Notes: generated by a model not told the origin, from the sequence alone. A stretch of DNA of 64,000 nucleotides from Meghimatium bilineatum (GCA_034231615.1 CM067315.1:32693735-32757734), one strand, 5' to 3'. Counted from the stretch's first letter, positions 12,601-20,495 are shown. Program-made: numbers and translations.

Positions 12601-13875
12601 ATTTCATATAAAACTTGAACAGGTCAAGTCTTGATCCATGGAGAAGTTACATTATTTCATATAAAACTTGAACAGGTCAAGTCTTGATCCCTGGAGGAGT
12701 TACATTATTTCATATAAAACTTGAACAGGTCAAGTCTTGATCCCTGGAGAAGTTACATTATTTCATATAAAACTTGAACAGGTCAAGTCTTGATCCATGG
12801 AGAAGTTACATTATTTCATATAAAACTTGAACAGGTCAAGTCTTGATCCCTGGAGAAGTTACATTATTTCATATAAAACTTGAACAGGTCAAGTCTTGAT
12901 CCCTGGAGAAGTTACATTATTTCATATAAAACTTGAACAGGTCAAGTCTTGATCCCTGGAGAAGTTACATTATTTCATATAAAACTTGAACAGATCAAGT
13001 CTTGATCTATGGAGATGTTACATTATTTCAAACTAAAATACAGACCTTAATTTTTGTGGTGCAATGGTAAATTGCATATCTCAGAATGCCAAGGTATCAG
13101 GTTTGAATGACAGGCAACTGTGCTGCCTGACCATTTTAGAAAGCAATGGCAACATAATGAATGTATAATATTGCCAAGGAAATCACTACAGCCAAAAAAG
13201 GCTGGGTTGATGGCTATGCTCTGAATAGAGTAGACTCTATACTACCAACTTTCTATCATACAAACAGGAAACATTAAGTAATTATTGAAAATATCATAAG
13301 ATAGCAGATTGGATATGAACTAGGACCATTCAACTGGCATCGATGTGTCTCACAACTTGAATCATCAAGTTCTCAGAAATCCACCAATCTTGATGAGGAT
13401 TGGTCAACTTTGAGGGTCCATAGAAATATGGATTGGTTCTTCTTCTTCAGTGTTCAAACTCCCGCTGGATCTCTCTTGTACTAGATTTCCAGCAGGATGT
13501 AGTTCAGAGAATGGAAATGCGCTGTGTTGCAATTATATTTGTGCCAATGACCTTACGCATCCATCTTCAGCAGTGGATTGGTTCAATTCAGAAAACGTGT
13601 TGACTCGTTGCATGGCAAATTAGTGCTAGCTGAATGAACCTGGTTAAAATCCAGTCTGTTTTATTCTGATTTACTTAGTAAGTTAGTTATGTCAATTTCC
13701 GTATGAATTATTTCTACAATGTAGAAAATTATCATATTTTAATTTATAAATAATTTCTATTTCTTTTATTTTCTTAGAGCCAGAATGCACTGTTGAATTT
13801 GTGGAAAAAAATCCACAAAAGTTTGGTGGGAGAGACGTACATGTAGTAATGTATCTGATTGTCAAGAAATCTTAA
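486..13875 (+). CDS. TPMT: Thiopurine S-methyltransferase-like gene, seven exons, 5' end outside window
   Basis: Coding exons: 486 (or 513)-605, 1955-2090, 3861-3913, 5311-5385, 7871-7956, 10639-10707 and 13777-13875, joined by GT-AG introns with matching phases. The family transfers a methyl group from S-adenosylmethionine to small thiols, selenols or related substrates in the cytosol. Recognisable in order are VFFPLCGRAVDMKW (SAM-binding start), VVGVEG (beta-2 end with the acidic ribose contact), VFKSTDGQIRIYCCD, WDRGSLVAL, RGRILLEVFEYD and a PPPYPMYEEEIKQLFG segment, followed by a TAA stop. The N-terminal part with the family's tryptophan-rich start is missing and should lie left of the window. 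The C-terminus is shorter than in vertebrate TPMT and lacks the usual RHKSWG-like end. An AATAAA signal is at 13928-13933. Introns hold a mariner, a Penelope fragment, LINEs, SINEs and minisatellites. Family assignment is firm; substrate is unknown. Confidence 0.9.
734..1060. repeat. Minisatellite, about 36-bp unit, about 8-9 copies
   Basis: Imperfect tandem copies of a unit starting atgtcatggatggcacattt, about 130 bp after the first TPMT exon. The distal copies are nearly identical and the proximal ones diverged. The array leaves one frame open by chance, giving a repetitive MSWMAHFK peptide that is not a gene. Confidence 0.9.
1080..1436. other. No recognised feature
   Basis: Intronic AT-rich sequence between two minisatellites. 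Short open frames occur on the plus strand (around 1123-1365) but show no family resemblance. Nothing further is seen. Confidence 0.4.
1439..1553. repeat. Minisatellite, 26-bp unit, about 5 copies
   Basis: Unit ttatttcatgtagaatgtat plus cacacg repeats at 1439, 1463, 1489, 1515 and 1541. It lies in the TPMT intron. Confidence 0.9.
1740..1820 (+). repeat. LINE 3'-tail remnant
   Basis: 'gagctttttgtgctatctcc ... ctatgggtcttattattatt' matches the tail type seen at 14640-15110 and 42230-42295. Confidence 0.5.
1955..2090 (+). CDS. TPMT: TPMT-like exon 2 in window (VVGVEG motif)
   Basis: Follows acceptor ttag at 1954 and ends AAA|gtaagtg, phase 0. It encodes LADMGFIVVGVEGVPSVIEA and continues to VEDVPQVGKNAQVFK, matching the SAM-pocket beta-2 region and the following helix of TPMT. 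Confidence 0.88.
2245..3365. repeat. Intronic repeat copy interrupted by a reverse-strand LINE
   Basis: 2245-2650 and 3130-3365 match, in order, the two halves of a repeat also found at 30590-31055; the first half also occurs at 7425-7775. Shared landmarks are 'gacaacctgt..cctgtgaaaaaa', 'cctttgtccttt' and 'gatgatcctggaatactg'; the distal half has 'acacaaccatacctttgaga'. A LINE C-terminal fragment (about 2655-3125, minus) splits this copy. No coding capacity is recognised and the class is unknown. Confidence 0.6.
2666..3060 (-). mobile_element. Non-LTR retrotransposon ORF2 C-terminal fragment
   Basis: Reverse complement matches the intact-looking copy at 8540-8905: the region before the GHI..RM motif, then GRP.KRW.EN and the terminal 'ALERKL' and 'LTA' region. 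Frames are broken. It sits inside the repeat at 2245-3365. Confidence 0.7.
3420..3580 (-). repeat. Short SINE-like repeat (150-bp family)
   Basis: On the minus strand it reads CCACCGAAGATGGATGTGTC ... GCGCAAATAAAACGGCGACA-type, then CATTCTCTGGACTA, then gagtttgagaatgaacactg. At least ten copies occur in the window on both strands. Coding frames through it are chance. Confidence 0.8.
3618..3868. repeat. 36-bp minisatellite made of tandem copies of the next exon's 3' splice site
   Basis: Six regular units (gttatac at 3654, 3690, 3726, 3762, 3798, 3834) plus a diverged partial copy. Each unit contains a pyrimidine-rich stretch (ttatacttttctttataaac), then acacag and the first ten bases of the exon starting at 3861 (agtacagatg). 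The unit is 36 bp, a multiple of three, and the exon's frame is open from 3642 through the array, reading STDVILFFINTQ per unit. Confidence 0.92.
3861..3913 (+). CDS. TPMT: TPMT-like exon 3 in window (IYCCDILDFT)
   Basis: A 53-bp exon with acceptor aacacacag ending at 3860 and donor AG|gtcagt. It encodes STDGQIRIYCCDILDFT and supplies the strand expected between VFK and WDRG. Phase 0 at entry and phase 2 at exit agree with both neighbours. Its acceptor is the last unit of the 36-bp array just upstream. Confidence 0.88.
4195..4390 (+). repeat. Short SINE-like repeat (150-bp family)
   Basis: Reads caccgaagacagatgcatc, then attggtgcaaataaaat, cattctctggacta, ctggaaatctagtag and gagtttgagaatgaacaatg. 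It is the opposite orientation to the copy at 3420-3580. Confidence 0.75.
4470..4720 (-). repeat. SINE-like repeat (278-bp family)
   Basis: Reverse copy of the element defined at 26795-27072: tcaaactcctgcagattagc, gtcatggtttacagctt, gggtcactttgaccc and taacctccttagtcacc are all recognisable in order. It is diverged and intronic in TPMT. Confidence 0.75.
4945..5105 (-). mobile_element. Non-LTR retrotransposon ORF2 C-terminal remnant
   Basis: Minus-strand translation gives IRRQQIKWFLHAYR followed by YRHNECKARGKTLQTMDYRN, a decayed version of the REQIKRFGHIMR...KARGRPQKRWIEN segment at 8600-8770. Interrupted. Confidence 0.6.
5311..5385 (+). CDS. TPMT: TPMT-like exon 4 in window (WDRGSLVAL)
   Basis: Acceptor cgttag ends at 5310 and the donor is GG|gtgagt. 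With the previous exon's two bases it reads S-ELEGSIDAVWDRGSLVALY, the highly conserved WDRG motif of TPMT. Length 75 bp, phase 2 in and phase 2 out. Confidence 0.88.
5400..6420. repeat. AT-rich intron with a direct repeat pair (about 150 bp)
   Basis: 5485-5642 and 5965-6130 are diverged direct copies sharing 'gttagagatatttaaataat', 'gaattctgcatatattggtg' and 'gtgtgagaaagt'. No coding capacity. The rest of the interval shows nothing recognised. Confidence 0.65.
6430..6670 (-). mobile_element. Non-LTR retrotransposon ORF2 C-terminal remnant
   Basis: Minus strand reads GNIKRHNGLERVIMEGKVPG, KRTRARP, then HLNMTLEEAGRFAQNRKAYR, the typical end of a jockey-like ORF2. Related pieces are at 16330-17790 and 49440-49800. 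Confidence 0.7.
6838..6998 (-). repeat. Short SINE-like repeat (150-bp family)
   Basis: 'gcgttcattctcaaattcct', 'tctctcttgtacgaagac' and 'ctagatttccagcaggatgt' match the family in reverse orientation. Confidence 0.78.
7000..7420. other. No recognised feature
   Basis: Intronic sequence with short unassigned open frames. The bases before the repeat at 7425 contain a diverged 'cacatgcaatcagcatg' stretch, but no family is recognised. Confidence 0.4.
7425..7775 (+). repeat. Dispersed repeat, class unknown
   Basis: Matches 2245-2650 and 30590-30890: 'catgtcataagagatgact', 'gctgacaacctgtgaaaaaa', 'gtctgtcaaatggtcccc'-type, 'gcagactgctaggtgg' and 'gatgattctgggatactg'. It lies just upstream of TPMT exon 5 of the window. 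Confidence 0.65.
7871..7956 (+). CDS. TPMT: TPMT-like exon 5 in window
   Basis: Acceptor ttaccag ends at 7870 and the donor is G|gtacga. It encodes YVQVMKNILSSRGRILLEVF then EYDVSIFAG, equivalent to the helix and strand after WDRG (the 'LLCVLSYD' region of the human protein). Phase 2 in, phase 1 out. Confidence 0.87.
8028..8190. repeat. Minisatellite, 16-bp unit, about 10 copies
   Basis: Unit aatgggctatggtaac with a c/g switch at the last base. It starts about 70 bp after a TPMT donor site. Confidence 0.92.
8195..8520 (+). mobile_element. LINE 3' end with a triplicated 41-bp tail
   Basis: 8195-8381 encodes YIEQKTNIFMQQQINKFAGY, then VVKRHKLVWFEHVTRHDSLY, the end of the RT family seen at 56340-57520. 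At 8391-8513 a 41-bp unit beginning cctgggcatgattgactacg is present three times, followed by an ATT-rich tail. Confidence 0.75.
8535..8905 (+). mobile_element. Non-LTR retrotransposon ORF2 C-terminal fragment
   Basis: Open frame reading VTRFNRLRNEYIRERIGIIS, REQIKRFGHIMRMHHKKLP, RGRPQKRWIENVRDIL and ATHLALERKLELQSPLRLT. It is the least damaged copy in the window of a family also at 2666, 4945, 30040, 30415 and 32240. It has no catalytic domain and is 5'-truncated, as is usual for LINEs. Confidence 0.82.
8980..10130 (+). mobile_element. Penelope-like element fragment flanked by inverted tail copies
   Basis: 9420-9645 encodes a decayed GIY-YIG region: MKTGKRLSDILCQHLNSINN, then NIQVAAIKSCSTDDS and LQYGTLKP. 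A tail at 10040-10125 (cctgagaaagaccttatggt, then tgaaacgttgatttagtctg) recurs inverted at 8985-9085. Penelope-like elements encode an RT plus GIY-YIG endonuclease and often carry partial terminal repeats in mixed orientation. A MITE at 9646-9833 interrupts the ORF. The RT portion is absent. Confidence 0.8.
9646..9833. mobile_element. hAT-like MITE with exact 8-bp target duplication
   Basis: 188 bp bounded by 13-bp perfect inverted repeats CAGGGCTATTCAA / TTGAATAGCCCTG and by duplicated target CCTTAAGC at 9638-9645 and 9834-9841. An 8-bp duplication and CAGGG ends are typical of hAT elements. The interior has no ORF. Removing the element and one target copy rejoins the Penelope frame as GTLKPVSQYKS. 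Confidence 0.88.
10308..10525. repeat. Minisatellite, 55-bp unit, 4 copies
   Basis: Unit starts aacaatgataggaaagtctt at 10308, 10363, 10418 and 10473, with near-identical copies. It lies about 110 bp upstream of a TPMT exon. Confidence 0.92.
10639..10707 (+). CDS. TPMT: TPMT-like exon 6 in window
   Basis: Acceptor attttcag ends at 10638 and the donor is TTTG|gtatgt. It encodes DVTGPVKYPPPYPMYEEEIK then QLFG, matching the GPPFYVPHAEIERLFG segment of TPMT. Phase 1 at both ends. Confidence 0.87.
10815..11710 (-). mobile_element. Mariner element, internally deleted
   Basis: 31-bp perfect terminal inverted repeats begin CGAGGCGTGTTCAAATGAAA at 10815-10845 and 11680-11710, flanked by TA at both ends as expected for Tc1/mariner. 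At 896 bp it is shorter than the about 1.3 kb of full mariners. It lies in a TPMT intron, opposite to the gene. Confidence 0.95.
10937..11573 (-). pseudogene. Mariner transposase pseudogene
   Basis: The N-terminal part (11573-11268) carries the helix-turn-helix region RAVIQFLSFEGCQAVDIHRR and WVRMFKDGRELTADLARPGQ. The C-terminal part (11242-10937) carries LLHDNARPH and YSPDLSPCDFHLFGPLK, with 34 residues between the second and third catalytic aspartates (DD34D). The middle, including the first catalytic aspartate, is deleted and the parts are joined out of frame near 11265, so no active enzyme is possible. Such copies can only be moved by an intact relative elsewhere. Confidence 0.93.
11713..12273. 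other. No recognised feature
   Basis: AT-rich intron. A 'ttaaccctttagctgctacg' stretch at 12149 resembles the ends of the foldback element at 37955-38182, but no second end is seen. Confidence 0.4.
12274..13030. repeat. Minisatellite, 53-bp unit, about 14 copies
   Basis: Unit starts ttacattatttcatataaaa and continues cttgaacaggtcaagtcttg atccctggagaag. Internal copies are almost identical and the edges diverged. It lies in the last TPMT intron. Confidence 0.95.
13050..13265 (+). repeat. tRNA-derived SINE (family with GTGGTGCAATGG head)
   Basis: The head ttgtggtgcaatggtaaatt resembles box A and ggtttgaatgaca resembles box B. The body matches 37440-37640, 60225-60415 and, reversed, 52620-52730 ('aaatcactacagccaaaaaa', 'gctgggttgatggctatg'). 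Confidence 0.72.
13440..13585 (-). repeat. Short SINE-like repeat (150-bp family)
   Basis: 'cttcagtgttcaaactcccg', 'actagatttccagcaggatg' and 'gtgccaatgaccttacgcat' match the family in reverse. Confidence 0.75.
13777..13875 (+). CDS. TPMT: TPMT-like terminal exon
   Basis: Acceptor ttttcttag ends at 13776. Encodes EPECTVEFVEKNPQKFGGRD, then VHVVMYLIVKKS and TAA. The final strand (VHVVMYLIVKK) fits the family fold, but the preceding residues differ from the vertebrate RHKSWG segment. Confidence 0.85.
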   Translation, partial: EPECTVEFVEKNPQKFGGRDVHVVMYLIVKKS

Positions 13876-13927
13876 TGGATGCTACCATATTGTCATGCTT
13901 ATCCATTGGATATAGTTTATTTCATAA

Positions 13928-13933
13928 AATAAA
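13928..13933 (+). terminator. Polyadenylation signal AATAAA of the TPMT-like gene
   Basis: Canonical AATAAA about 53 bp after the stop codon. Confidence 0.7.
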
Positions 13934-14109
13934 AGGTTCTCACATTAAGGAGTTTTAAAGTAGCTGTCAATGTATGTGCATTTTCTCTTGGCACCTGCAT
14001 GGAGAAGGTCTGTTGGTCTTACCATTGTCCTACCAGAAAAACCAGCATACTATATTATACTATATTATACGCATATTATATATTATATATATATATTAGT
14101 CATACATAT

Positions 14110-14345
14110 AGCAGACATGATTCCTTTGTTAAGAGGGGAGAAGCAGAGGAGGCCAAATAAAGACATGGACAGACATCAAGGAATGAACAGGACAAGATTT
14201 TTCCTCACTCATCCGCATCATTGAAGATAGAAATCGCTGGAGGACTGTGTGCTGAAGCATCCAATGTGGTACCCCAATGACTGACAGATTAGAGATAGAT
14301 ATTATACTTCTAATATAAAATAATAAAATATAGAAAATAACAATA
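14110..14345 (+). mobile_element. LINE ORF2 C-terminal remnant
   Basis: Reads LLRGEKQRRPNKDMDRHQGM and, after a frameshift, IIEDRNRWRTVC...GTPMTD, the usual end of jockey-like ORF2 proteins, followed by AT-rich sequence. Confidence 0.65.
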
Positions 14346-14514
14346 AATAAAAGGAACAAACACAAGTCAACATGTCAGTCCAATTGGGACCTTTAAAGAC
14401 AACAAACTTTACTTTATTTTCACTTTATTTGCATTTACCTCTATTTGTATGGTTACTGCAGCACTTCCTTTTTGTCGGTCATCCTCCGATATTTGGGTTA
14501 TTTATATTCATGTT

Positions 14515-14600
14515 GTAAAAAGTGAGATTTTAAGGATGGAGTTAGCTGCCCCATCCCATATAGGGTCAAAGTGACCTGGGTATGATCTTTCTACACTCGT
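14515..14600 (+). repeat. Fragment of the 278-bp SINE-like family
   Basis: 'ggagttagctgccccatccc' followed by 'atatagggtcaaagtgacct' is the central part of the element at 26795-27072. Confidence 0.6.
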
Positions 14601-14639
14601 CCAAGTGACTGAGAACAGGGTTGTCTGGAGAGTTCTTTT

Positions 14640-15110
14640 GTGTGCTGATGTTTCCAGTATTGCTATTGATGTCTCCAGTATAGCACTTCTACAACTCTGA
14701 TGTCTCCAGTATAGCACTTCTACAACTCTGATGTCTCCAGTATAGCACTTCTACAACTCTGATGTCTCCAGTATAGCACTTCTACAACTCTGATGTCTCC
14801 AGTATAGCACTTCTACAACTCTGATGTCTCCAGTATAGCACTTCTACAACTCTGATGTCTCCAGTATAGCACTTCTACAACTCTGATGTCTCCAGTATAG
14901 CACTTCTACAACTCTGATGTCTCCAGTATAGCACTCCTACAACTCTGATGTCTCCAGTATAGCACTCCTACAACTCTGATGTCTCCAGTATAGCACTCCT
15001 ACAACTCTGATGTCTTCAGTATAGCACTCCTACAACTCTGATGTCTCCAGTATAGCACTCCTACAACTCTGACAGGTTATGGATCTTATTATTATGATTA
15101 TACTATCTAT
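14640..15110 (+). repeat. LINE 3' tail expanded into a 31-bp minisatellite
   Basis: About 13 copies of the 31-bp unit tctgatgtctccagtatagc acttctacaac, later copies with a t-to-c change. The array is bounded left by ttttgtgtgctgatg and right by gttatggatcttattatta, which together form the LINE 3' tail seen once, unexpanded, at 42230-42295. Confidence 0.88.
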
Positions 15111-15204
15111 ATATATATGTTTAGGTCAAAGATGTTATTGTTGTTTGACAAATTAAATCTCAATAAACAGACTTATACATTATTAATTGAATTTTCTGAA
15201 TTAC

Positions 15205-15486
15205 TTGTCTAGTTAAGGTAACCGATAGCATTTAATTAACGTAGGGGCTTGAGATGTTAGCGGTCTCACATTTCAGTGGCTTTGCTTTATGAGAGTGGTA
15301 GCCATCTCTTCCTTCTCATAGTCTTTACCTCCCAAACTGATCTGGTACCCAATTAAGGCTGGGTTGGCCTGGGAGCCGTTAATGTCTGAAAAGCATTTCC
15401 ATCTCAACTGGGAAATGAATCTAGGACCACTCATATAAAGCCAGTGTGCTAATCACTGTGCTCGCTGCCCCCAATTTGTCTAGTTA
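15205..15486 (-). repeat. tRNA-derived SINE with 11-bp target duplication
   Basis: The element (15216-15472) is a diverged minus-strand copy of the SINE at 48282-48561: head ggggcagcgagcacagtg, box B-like region, body 'gtacccaattaaggctgg' in plus orientation. It is flanked by ttgtctagtta at 15205-15215 and 15476-15486. Confidence 0.85.
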
Positions 15487-15621
15487 GTTAGGCATTAGAT
15501 CATCATCATTGCACTCTGGACACATCCAAGGGTGCTTTGATCTCCATTTGAATGTATTCACCATTAAATGACTGACAGTTCTAATTCTCTGACAGTTGAC
15601 AACGATTCTTCTAAGCCCACA

Positions 15622-15862
15622 CTGTGGCTAATTTCTGGCAAAGCCTCATTTCATTCCACAGCAGTCGCTAATTTCTGGCAATGCAAAATTTCATACCACG
15701 GCAGTGGCTAATTTCTGGCAATGCAAAATTTCATTCCACAGCAGTGGCTAATTTCTGGCAATGCAAAATTTCATTCCACGGCAGTGGCTAATTTCTGGCA
15801 ATGCGAAATTTCATACCACATCAGTGGCTAATTTCTAGCAATGCCACATTTCAAGCCCAGTT
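15622..15862. repeat. Minisatellite, 40-bp unit, 6 copies
   Basis: Unit gtggctaatttctggcaatg plus caaaatttcattccacggca. The edge copies are diverged. Confidence 0.9.
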
Positions 15863-16438
15863 CCTTTATTCTAGACGTGGGAAAAGGAATTATCACTCTC
15901 AATGATTTGTCTGCTTTATTTATGTGTCACATGCACAGGTCCACTGACACAGTCCAAACTGATAGAAGTTGGAACAACCATTAAACTAGAGACTTTCATA
16001 AATAGATAGCTCTAGCTTATATGAGAATAGATTAAACATAGCAGTAAATACTTCTACAGTAAGGGAGACGGGTTTACACCTCTTTTTTTTAAAAGTCTTT
16101 TGTTCTTTTTCCTGAAACTTTGATAAAGTTTTGCTGCTATTGTTGCCTAAACTCCATATTCTGGGGGAAAACATTTGGGGGGGGGGGGGAGAAAGATGTT
16201 ATCCAATTTGTTTAGCTTGCTTTCTAGTACTAACTATCATGTTTCAGACTTTCTAGTAGGACTCTTTAGCCTTGATAATACCCACCTTCTTCCTATGTCA
16301 CTTCTATATTGTTTATTGAGTTATTACTCGTAAGGAAGTCTGGCAATCTACGGGCACACATCATCTGTAAGTTTCTCAGTTCTTTGCAAGCTGCCCTGCT
16401 TTCTCCAGTGTCATATTCAGAAGTAGCTATAGATGTCG

Positions 16439-17335
16439 GAATGATTAACTGGCATCTATAACTACTTCCTACCTCCGTGACATCACACCGATATGATTAA
16501 CTGGCATCTATAACTACTTCCTACCTCCGTGACATCACACCGATATGATTAACTGGCATCTATAACTACTTCCTACCTCCGTGACATCACACCGATATGT
16601 TGACTGGCATCTATAACTACTTCCTACCTCCGTGACATCACACCAATATGATTGGCTGGCATCTATAACTACTTCCTACCTCCGTGACATCACACCGATA
16701 TGATTAACTGGCATCTATAACTACTTCCTACCTCCGTGACATCACATTGATATGATTGGCTGGTATCTATAGCTACTTCCTACCTCCGTGACATCACACC
16801 GATATGATTGGCTGGTATCTATAGCTACTTCCTACCTCCGTGACATCACATTGATATGATTGGCTGGTATCTATAGCTACTTCCTACCTCCGTGACATCA
16901 CATCGATATGATTGGCTGGCATCTATAGCTACTTCCTACCTCCGTGACATCACATTGATATGATTGGCTAGTATCTATAGCTACTTCCTACCTCCGTGAC
17001 ATCACATCGATATGATTGGCTGGCATCTATAGCTACTTCCTACCTCCGTGACATCACATCGATATGATTGGCTGGTATCTATAGCTACTTCCTACCTCCG
17101 TGACATCACATCGATATGATTGGCTGGCATCTATAGCTACTTCCTACCTCCGTGACATCACATCGATATGATTGGCTGGCATCTATAGTTACTCCGTGAC
17201 ATCACATCAATATGATTGGCTGGCATCTATAGTTACTCCGTGACTTCACATCGATATGATTGGCTGTTATCTATAGTTACTCCGTGACATCACATCAATA
17301 TGATTGGCTGGTATCTATAGCTACTTCCTACCTCC
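16439..17335. repeat. Minisatellite, 52-bp unit, about 17 copies
   Basis: Unit gattaactggcatctataac tacttcctacctccgtgaca tcacaccgatat, with several sequence variants ordered along the array. Each unit holds TGACATCA, one base from a CRE-type TGACGTCA. The last few copies are shortened. Confidence 0.95.
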
Positions 17336-17640
17336 TTGACATTAAATGGATTTACTGGTCAGGACATTCAGACGTTCGCAGTAATGAAAGAGCAGACAGA
17401 CGTGCATCTAATGCACCAAAAGACAGAGATGACAAGAGGGAAATACTGAAACTGTATCACGTGCGCCTGCTGGATGCAGATACAGGGATTGACGAGACAT
17501 CAAGGCTGAGAAATTGATATTAAATGTGAACTGTACATCTGGACGCCTGCAATGATAGATTGAGGAGCAAATTCAATCAGCGATCCAGAGGCACCATTAA
17601 CATGCACACCCACTGACATTTCCTGAGGTAATCTGAGCAC
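17336..17640 (+). mobile_element. LINE RNase H domain fragment
   Basis: Encodes LDIKWIYWSGHSDVRSNERA followed by DRRASNAPKD, the W.PGH.G..GNERAD..A motif of LINE-encoded RNase H, with substitutions in key positions. The upstream part is lost to the array. Confidence 0.7.
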
Positions 17641-19500
17641 CAATAAATATGTTCATTCTGATAATGTCTCAGTTCATAATTCATTTAAAAGGTCCTAAAT
17701 ATCCTATGTTCGAGTCTTGGGCAGCCCGCTGTTCTCTTTCCTGGAAACATTTCCTTCATAATTAATCTTTCTAGCCTATTGCCTTTTTTTATATGTCCAC
17801 TTAATCCTCTCAGAGTTGAAGTCTTCTCAAATCATTGTATACAGCTGGTTGGATGGTTACTATCTCCAGGTTGATATCTAAAATTGCAAGCCATTTTCTC
17901 TTACTGCTTATGTGCACAGTGGGGTAGTTTCTCAGAGCTTTCTTTCATACCCAGGAGACTTCAGCTTTTGCCTTAGTTAATTATTATTATAATAAATATT
18001 ATTAAATAGTCTATTGAAGAAGCCTTCTACTCAGAGGGGATATAGGGCCTATGTCATGAGATGAGCTGATAGTTTGCCTGAGTCACCCATTGAGTGTTTT
18101 TCCTCCGATGAGGTATGTGCAGGAAGATCATTCCATTACCACCCTTCATGTCCCTAGGTTCCAGATCTATTTCTTTTGCATGAGCCGTGTTGGGCAAATG
18201 GTGACAGTCAAAGTAGACTCAGGGTTGATACACCGTCCTAGTTGAGATTCTGCTTTGCCAAACACGCTGGGGGTCTAGTCTGGGATTTTACCTGTGCATT
18301 TCTTATGCACTTGCCTCATCCGACTGTGATGGCGTTCCAATCCAATGTCAGATGTAGTCTGTGTTTTGACTCTCCGCCATTGCGTTATCACCCAAAGAAG
18401 TAGGTAAATTAAGCCTATCTTGGACGAGGAGCTTCGCAATCTGTGACCAATTCTCGTGTAAGAAAGACATCATTATTCCTCTCTATGCCTTGAGTATTGA
18501 ACCCAATTCTTTTTGTATAAGCCATGTTGGGCAACTGTGACAGTCGAGTTAAGAATAGATTTGTGATGTCCTCGAAGACAAGGACTTGCTTCCCATCTAC
18601 ATTGCCCAAGTCTCAACACTGTTTCAGACAGAAGTTTGAACAATGTCCTCTCTGATATAGTCATATTTGTTCAATGCTTTTCCTGCATGCAATGGGGAGC
18701 TGCATTCAAAGATTTTTTCCATACCCAGGAGTACATGTTCAAGTTGGTGCATCCAAGACATGAGTCATGAATGGGATCTTACTTTGAATAGGATCTTACT
18801 TTGAATGGGATCAATTGTGGTGGGACATGTGCACTTCTGTGTTCAAGCATGCACAGCACTTTCACCAGTCGGTCTCGTGCTTGACAATTGTAGCTTCGTT
18901 GCCACTATATCATTTCACATACACCACGCTGCCCTCTTGCGCGTGTAGCCTTTCCCTAACTCAATGCGTACTCTTATGGTCATCATATTCTAGCAAAATC
19001 TACCCATATCGAGGACATTGGCCACCCCTCCAATATTTCTGCATTTTGGCTGATGGAGACAAATGAACAAATGCTTTACGTCACAGTGTGCTGACAGTGC
19101 TGATGGATGTGTTGTCAATGAGGTCTCTGAGATATTGCATGTCTCTTTGCAGGTTGTTCTCATTCCATCTACAACCTCCACATCCACAGATACAAGCCTA
19201 GACGTGTAGGCCAGAAACACAGCAATAGTAGGTATTTATTTAGTTTCAGTTTCCAGGGTGCATCACGAGGAGGTACTTTTAGGGCTTTGGTTATCTGCTA
19301 ACACTGGGTCCGCATGAGAGCAAATGCGAAACCCTTTGCAGACTACATACTGCTGAGAGTTGGAAGTCTTGTTCTCAAAGCATCGCACACAGATGTGAGA
19401 GTTGGATTCTTCTGTGTATGAAATATAGCTCTGGAGAAACCACACCCATTTTCATATAGACAGTAAGAGTTAATTACTGTTGAACAGAACAACAATAATT
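17641..19500. other. Repeat-derived intergenic DNA, mostly unassigned
   Basis: 17880-17985 resembles 26195-26290 ('tgcacagtggggtagtttct', 'tttcatacccaggagacttc'). 18110-18270 and 18470-18560 share 'agccgtgttgggcaa.tg.tgacagtc', a diverged direct repeat. Short open frames at 18415-19445 have no family resemblance. Confidence 0.45.
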
Positions 19501-19529
19501 CCACTAAAACTTTAATTTACTTATCTTGC

Positions 19530-19865
19530 TGGGTGCCTATGGCTTTGTTGATAGCGATGCAAGATAGCCGTGAAAATGTTAAAACATGCACGATTGTGAT
19601 TAGCTGTGAGCTTGGTGACCAGTATGTAAGTTCTCTCATATGGTTGGCCTACTAGCGATATGGTTACAGACGTCCACGGTTCAGTAAAAGTGGTAAAAAT
19701 ACTTAACATATTAGTTACAAATTCTGAATCCAGATGTACCAAGCCATTGGCGCAAATAAAACGGTGACAATACAATCCTGTTCTCTGGACTACATCCTAT
19801 TGGAAATCTAGTATGACCATTGTCCTACTATAAGAGAGATCCAGTGGGAGTTTAAGAATTAGAGC
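19530..19865 (+). repeat. Long variant of the 150-bp SINE-like family
   Basis: The last 130 bp matches the 150-bp family; the upstream part shares 'gttggcc.actagcgatatg' and 'cggttcagt.aaagtggta' with 35675-35990 and 60750-60970. This defines a longer subfamily with the same 3' module. Confidence 0.65.
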
Positions 19866-20111
19866 AAATAAAATGAATACAATAAAAAAATTACCTATCT
19901 TTTTTTCATACTCCTATTTATTATGCCCTGTATCACCACAGCCCGTATATTTACAATATGTTGGGTTATCCCTTACACTCTGTAGATTTATCTCAGCAAC
20001 TTTATGACAATAAGACCCAATGAAAGTTGAAACATGAACTCTTTATCGTCGTAGTGGTCTTTATACCCCACCTACTAGTATTTATAGAAATAACTCTATA
20101 GAGAGAGGTCT

Positions 20112-20495
20112 CAGCAGCTTACCAGTAGAAGTGGTCTGCTTAACTGGCTGTTTTAACAGGTTACCGGCAGAAGTGGTCTGCTTAACTGACTGTTTTAACA
20201 GCTTACCGGCAGAAATGGTCTGCTTAACTGGCTGTTTTAACAGGTTACCGGCAGAAGTGGTCTGATTAACTGGCTGTTTTAACAGCTTACCGGCAGAAGT
20301 GGTCTGCTTAACTGACTGTTTTAACAGGTTACCGGCAGAAGTGGCCTGCTTAACTGACTGTTTTAACAGGTTACCGGCAGAAGTGGCCTGCTTAACTGAC
20401 TGTTTTAACAGGTTACCGGCAGAAGTGGTCTGCTTAACTGACTGTTTTAACAGTTAACCAGTAGAAGTGGTCTGTTTAATTGACTGTTTTAACAA
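20112..20495. repeat. Minisatellite, 43-bp unit, 9 copies
   Basis: Unit gttaccggcagaagtggtct gcttaactgactgttttaac. Terminal copies are degenerate. Confidence 0.93.

Larger units (their letters stand above)
16330..17790 (-). mobile_element. LINE ORF2 C-terminal remnant split by a minisatellite
   Basis: On the minus strand 17790-17690 reads GNRLERLIMKEMFPGKR and 16420-16330 reads LNMTLEKAGQLAKN, adjacent parts of one ORF2 end (compare 6430-6670). About 1.2 kb of other material now separates them: the 52-bp array and a plus-strand RNase H fragment. Confidence 0.6.

Noticed and set aside
16439..17335. CRISPR-like or other spaced repeat array
   Set aside because: Units are contiguous with no unique spacers, and the host is eukaryotic. 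The same applies to the other arrays.
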